A program made the translations under genes and the position numbers. Source: an uncultured Clostridium sp. (GTDB taxonomy: Bacteria; Bacillota; Clostridia; Lachnospirales; Lachnospiraceae). Taken from it: 10,680 bases of DNA. The stretch lies in contig UQXF01000104.1 in assembly GCA_900544905.1 (NCBI GenBank), forward strand, positions 1-10,680, read 5' to 3'. Positions within the stretch are counted from its first letter, which is position 1; every line of letters starts with the position of its first letter. Of this stretch, positions 8,071-10,680 are shown one piece after another. The notes under the pieces were generated by a model. That model had not been told where the DNA came from, did no database searches, and was given only the letters and a program-made list of their open reading frames with translations.

Positions 8071-8142
8071 GGCCAATTGGTCAAGCGGTTAAGACGCCGC
8101 CCTCTCACGGCGGAAACAGGGGTTCGATTCCCCTATTGGCTG
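8071..8142 (+). tRNA. tRNA-Glu (anticodon CTC)
   Basis: A complete 72-nt cloverleaf can be folded. The acceptor is GGCCAAT with ATTGGCT (the terminal pair is a G-U wobble). The D arm is GTC/GAC with a GG-containing loop. The anticodon stem is CCGCC/GGCGG with loop CTCTCAC, so the anticodon CTC lies at 8104-8106. A four-base variable loop follows, then the T arm AGGGG/CCCCT with loop TTCGATT. The discriminator is G at 8142. It reads GAG codons for glutamate. The CCA end is not encoded (the next bases are TTT), so it must be added by tRNA nucleotidyltransferase. The gene stands alone with its own promoter and terminator. Confidence 0.97.
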
Positions 8143-8151
8143 TTTTCTTAA

Positions 8152-8188
8152 AAGCTAGGACTTTCAAGGGTTCTAGCTTCTTTTATTT
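8152..8188 (+). terminator. Rho-independent terminator of tRNA-Glu
   Basis: The arms 8152-8163 and 8168-8179 form a 12-bp stem without mismatches. The outer part is AAGCTAG/CTAGCTT, the inner part includes three G-T pairs, and the loop is TCAA. A T-rich tail follows at 8180-8188. It starts ten bases after the tRNA, leaving a short 3' trailer for processing. Confidence 0.85.
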
Positions 8189-8420
8189 CTCCCATACACA
8201 AATCGTACACACATTTTGACACATATTTATTTTTGTAGCAGCACTTTTGGTACTCATATTTTTACTTATTCTAAATCTATTTTCTCCTCGTTGTTATTTT
8301 ATAATAGTAATTTACCATAAGGTATGTTATAATAGACAAAAATCGGGTGTTAAATTGTGGAAAAACACGAATACAAGAACCATGTATATAAAAACACTAT
8401 TCAATAATGGGAGGGATACT
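8189..8420 (+). promoter_or_regulatory. mcp upstream region with probable extended -10 promoter
   Basis: This AT-rich, non-coding stretch holds TATAAT at 8328-8333 preceded by TG at 8325-8326, an extended -10 element. No good -35 hexamer lies 16-18 bases upstream. An isolated TTGACA at 8216-8221 has no matching -10 box. This would give a leader of about 80 bases. I see no sigma-D (flagellar) type promoter and no recognisable c-di-GMP riboswitch core. GGGAGGG at 8409-8415 is the ribosome binding site for the ATG at 8421. Confidence 0.5.
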
Positions 8421-10496
8421 ATGAAAAAGTCATTGAGAGTAAGAATTACAGCGGCTATATGTGGGGCGGTCGTACTGGTTTCTGTTATCATGGGAGTAAA
8501 TTGCATAAGGGCGTCAAGAGCAGTGACACAGGAGGATTCCCGGCAGATACTAACCTTAATCAGCAGCAATAAGACAGAAGAACTGAATAAGACCATTGAA
8601 AAGATTGAACAGTCAGTAGACTCTTTGAGTAATATCACACTCTCTACCATCGATGATTTCAACGCCTTTAAGACCGATAAGAGTTATGTAACCGAATGCA
8701 CCAAATCCTTAGAGGTTACGGCGGACAATCTTGCAATGAATACCGGCGGAGCTCTCTGTGCTTATATCCGTTATAATCCGGAATTTACAGAGCCAACCTC
8801 CGGAATTTTTATGTCAAAATCCGGAGATAAATTTGAATTTTTAACGCCAACTGATTTCAGCAGCTATGACCCTTCCGATGTTGCACATGTCGGCTGGTAT
8901 TATATTCCGGTGGAGGCAGGAGAGCCGGTCTGGATGGACCCATATCTGAATGAAAACATAAACGTTTATATGATTTCTTATGTTGTTCCATTGTATATTG
9001 ATGACACCTCTGTCGGCATTGTGGGAATGGATTTGGATTTTTCGGAAATTGAGAGTCTGGTTTCAGAGGCGAAGGTATATGATACAGGTTATGCATACCT
9101 GTTAAATGCAAATAATACCATTTTGTCCCATAAGGATTTCGAGACAGGTACCAGTCTTGAGGAAGCAATTCCGGAAGACTTTGAAGTGATAAATAATGCG
9201 GATAATGAAGGAACCGTGGTAACCTCCGGTGATAACAGTATCATTTATACAGAACTTGGAAACGGTATGAAGCTGGTGGTGACCGTACCCCAGAAGGAGC
9301 TGCTTGGCAAAACCAATTCGCTATCCATTACAATTGTTGGAATGATTTTGTTTGCGTTTATAATTTCTATTTTCTATGCGGCATTCATAGGCGGAACCAT
9401 CTCAAATCCAATCAAGAAGCTGACAAGGATAATCCAGTATACGGCGGATTTGGATTTTGTGACCCGGATTGACAGCGACAGACTGGTTAAGCGCAGGGAT
9501 GAGACGGGAGAGATGGCACAGGCTATTATCCGTATGAGAAGCCATCTGGAGGAAATGGTCCGCAACATAGAAGGCTCTTGTAAGGAGCTGGATAAAAACA
9601 TATCTGATTTACAGGATACCTCAGAGGGAATTGCCCGGATAGCGGAATCTGATTCTGCATTTACCCAGCAGCTGGCAGCAGGCATGGCGGAATCCGGTGA
9701 TGCGGTGGAAAACGTGCAAAGCAATCTGGAGCAGGTAAAAACCAATGCCATTTCCATTGAAAGGCTGTCGAAGGAGGGAAGAGGTCTTTCTGAGGAGATT
9801 ATGAAGAGAGCGGCAACCTTACGGGATTCTACCCAGAGTGCGTCAGACAGAACGAGGGATATGTACAATAATGTTAAGAAAAATGCCGAAGCAGCTCTCG
9901 AGAAGTCAAAAGCAGTAGACCAGATTAATGCATTAACCAATGCAATTGACGATATTTCTTCCCAAACCAGTCTGCTGGCGCTGAATGCTTCCATTGAAGC
10001 GGCAAGAGCAGGCGAAGCCGGAAAGGGATTTGCTGTTGTAGCGACAGAAATCAGCCAGCTGGCACAGCAGACAAGTGAAACGGTATCCAATATCAACAAG
10101 ATTGTGGGAGAGGTAAACAGTGCAGTAACCGATATGGCACAGTGTCTGGATGCTTCTATTGAATTTATGGGAGATACCGTATTGGAGGATTATAAGACTT
10201 TTGGCGAAGTGAGCGAGCAGTACAAAAAGGATGCGGTGGTAGTAGAGAATAACATGTCCAGCGTAAATACAGCCATTATGAACTTGTCCGGCAATATTGC
10301 AGCAATCAAGGATTCGGTGGACGGAATCAGTACCGCGGTAAATGAGGCAGGTGTAAGCATTAATGAAATTGCCGGAAGTACATCGGACATGGCGGAAAAA
10401 ACCAGCCGGAATAAAGACGTGGTTGACAACAGCATGGACAACATCAATGTACTCAGCCAGATTGTGGAACAGTTTCAGATTGATGACGCCGAATAG
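8421..10496 (+). CDS. Methyl-accepting chemotaxis protein with dCache sensor domain
   Basis: This is a transmembrane chemoreceptor that senses an extracellular ligand and controls the CheA-CheW kinase complex. The 691-residue protein has a first membrane helix at about 9-28 and an extracellular region (about 30-300) of double-Cache type. Typical dCache stretches are WYY (159-161), WMDPY (171-175) and GIVGMD (199-204). A second membrane helix lies at about 302-324. A HAMP domain begins near NPIKKL (329-334). A long cytoplasmic coiled coil follows, whose signalling tip contains EAARAGEAGKGFAVVA (526-541). There is no C-terminal CheR-docking pentapeptide of the NWETF kind; the protein ends QIDDAE. 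The reading frame is open back to 8247, but the ATG at 8421 has GGGAGGG six bases upstream and starts directly at the positively charged MKKSLRVR membrane anchor. No che or flagellar gene lies beside it, so it is an orphan receptor. The ligand cannot be deduced: the R-x-W-Y arrangement of the amino-acid-binding dCache motif is absent, with V at the position of the arginine. Confidence 0.95.
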   Translation: MKKSLRVRITAAICGAVVLVSVIMGVNCIRASRAVTQEDSRQILTLISSNKTEELNKTIEKIEQSVDSLSNITLSTIDDFNAFKTDKSYVTECTKSLEVTADNLAMNTGGALCAYIRYNPEFTEPTSGIFMSKSGDKFEFLTPTDFSSYDPSDVAHVGWYYIPVEAGEPVWMDPYLNENINVYMISYVVPLYIDDTSVGIVGMDLDFSEIESLVSEAKVYDTGYAYLLNANNTILSHKDFETGTSLEEAIPEDFEVINNADNEGTVVTSGDNSIIYTELGNGMKLVVTVPQKELLGKTNSLSITIVGMILFAFIISIFYAAFIGGTISNPIKKLTRIIQYTADLDFVTRIDSDRLVKRRDETGEMAQAIIRMRSHLEEMVRNIEGSCKELDKNISDLQDTSEGIARIAESDSAFTQQLAAGMAESGDAVENVQSNLEQVKTNAISIERLSKEGRGLSEEIMKRAATLRDSTQSASDRTRDMYNNVKKNAEAALEKSKAVDQINALTNAIDDISSQTSLLALNASIEAARAGEAGKGFAVVATEISQLAQQTSETVSNINKIVGEVNSAVTDMAQCLDASIEFMGDTVLEDYKTFGEVSEQYKKDAVVVENNMSSVNTAIMNLSGNIAAIKDSVDGISTAVNEAGVSINEIAGSTSDMAEKTSRNKDVVDNSMDNINVLSQIVEQFQIDDAE

Positions 10497-10507
10497 CCAA
10501 TAAAACA

Positions 10508-10537
10508 TTCCATGGATATTTTACCGTTGCCGTGGAA
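10508..10537 (+). other. Weak inverted repeat after the mcp stop
   Basis: TTCCATGG (10508-10515) can pair with CCGTGGAA (10530-10537) through one T-G wobble, with a 14-base loop. No T-run follows, so it is not a convincing intrinsic terminator. It could protect the 3' end of the mcp transcript, or be chance. Confidence 0.3.
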
Positions 10538-10542
10538 AAGAT

Positions 10543-10606
10543 TGTCAATAACTTTTAATAATGTCACTTTTTTTACAGTACATTATTTTTAGAAAATGTC
10601 ACTTTT
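10543..10606. repeat. TGTCA repeat cluster with a 12-bp direct repeat
   Basis: AATGTCACTTTT occurs at 10560-10571 and again at 10595-10606, a perfect 12-bp direct repeat with 35-base start-to-start spacing. A degenerate third unit, TGTCAATAACTTTT, begins at 10543, 19 bases before the TGTCA of the second. Repeated binding sites of this kind occur as tandem operators, and also at the ends of IS21-family insertion sequences, which begin with TG and carry multiple repeats. The sequence alone does not decide between these. Confidence 0.6.
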
Positions 10607-10638
10607 GTAAATAGTATTTTAAAATAATATTATGTTTT

Positions 10639-10674
10639 TCTGGCAACATTAAGTATATTGTTGCCAGATGTTTT
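10639..10674 (+). terminator. Perfect 10-bp hairpin near the right edge, possible terminator
   Basis: TCTGGCAACA (10639-10648) and TGTTGCCAGA (10659-10668) are perfect inverted copies around a 10-base AT-rich loop. TTTT follows two bases later at 10671-10674. The stem and short T-run fit a modest rho-independent terminator on the + strand, which could end the mcp transcript about 140 bases after its stop. An operator or a hairpin guarding a downstream element are alternatives. Confidence 0.5.
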
Positions 10675-10680
10675 ATGAGG

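Noticed and set aside
8022..8219. Small 65-codon open frame
   Set aside because: It runs through the tRNA promoter, the whole tRNA-Glu gene and its terminator, so it is not a real coding region.
8216..8221. TTGACA as the -35 box of the mcp promoter
   Set aside because: No -10-like hexamer lies 16-18 bases downstream, and the extended -10 at 8328 is over 100 bases away.
8334..8420. Riboswitch (c-di-GMP type) in the mcp leader
   Set aside because: C-di-GMP riboswitches often precede clostridial chemotaxis genes, but no conserved aptamer core is visible. Only a weak 5-bp GTGTT/AACAC pairing can be drawn.
9374..10099. Minus-strand open frame of 241 codons across the mcp signalling domain
   Set aside because: It is serine- and alanine-rich, as expected from reading the reverse of an alanine/serine-rich coiled coil. 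There is no ribosome binding site and no family similarity that I recognise.
1..10680. CRISPR arrays, toxin-antitoxin pairs, phage or defence genes
   Set aside because: I looked for regularly spaced repeats, small paired genes and phage or defence-type proteins and found none. The coding space is taken by recognised housekeeping genes and one chemoreceptor.

Overview
The window reads as chromosomal DNA of a low-to-mid GC, Gram-positive anaerobe of the class Clostridia, most likely a motile member of the Lachnospiraceae or a close relative. The grounds are a PolC-type replicative polymerase (found in Firmicutes and relatives), the gene order dxr-rseP-ispG-polC, AGGAGG-type ribosome binding sites, and a chemoreceptor of the kind common in clostridia. 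No species can be named from this alone. The first 25 bases are not genomic: they match the 3' part of the Illumina Nextera Read 2 adapter, including the 19-base Tn5 mosaic end. The true sequence therefore starts at about position 26, and a contig or insert edge lies there.

Positions 26-104 hold a short AT-rich leader with a perfect 12-base palindrome, a TATAAT hexamer and a strong Shine-Dalgarno sequence. Positions 105-7900 form a tightly packed + strand operon: dxr (DXP reductoisomerase), rseP (site-2 intramembrane protease, overlapping dxr by ATGA), ispG (HMBPP synthase) and polC (DNA polymerase III alpha, Gram-positive type). Two genes supply the MEP isoprenoid pathway, one carries out regulated intramembrane proteolysis and one replicates the chromosome. 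The operon ends in a clear rho-independent terminator just after polC. All four proteins look intact and keep their catalytic residues.

Positions 7950-8190 hold a self-contained tRNA-Glu(CTC) unit: near-phased A-tracts, a strong extended -10 promoter, a 72-nt tRNA without an encoded CCA, and its own terminator. Positions 8191-8420 are an AT-rich intergenic region with a probable extended -10 promoter. Positions 8421-10496 encode a complete methyl-accepting chemotaxis protein with a dCache sensor.

The last 184 bases contain no gene. They hold a 12-bp direct repeat (with a third, degenerate TGTCA copy) and a perfect 10-bp hairpin. These could be operator sites, or the multiple-repeat end of an insertion sequence lying beyond the window. 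I did not find a new biological system: this is mostly well-conserved housekeeping DNA plus one orphan chemoreceptor. The points most worth following up are the adapter, the repeat cluster at the right edge and the ligand of the chemoreceptor.
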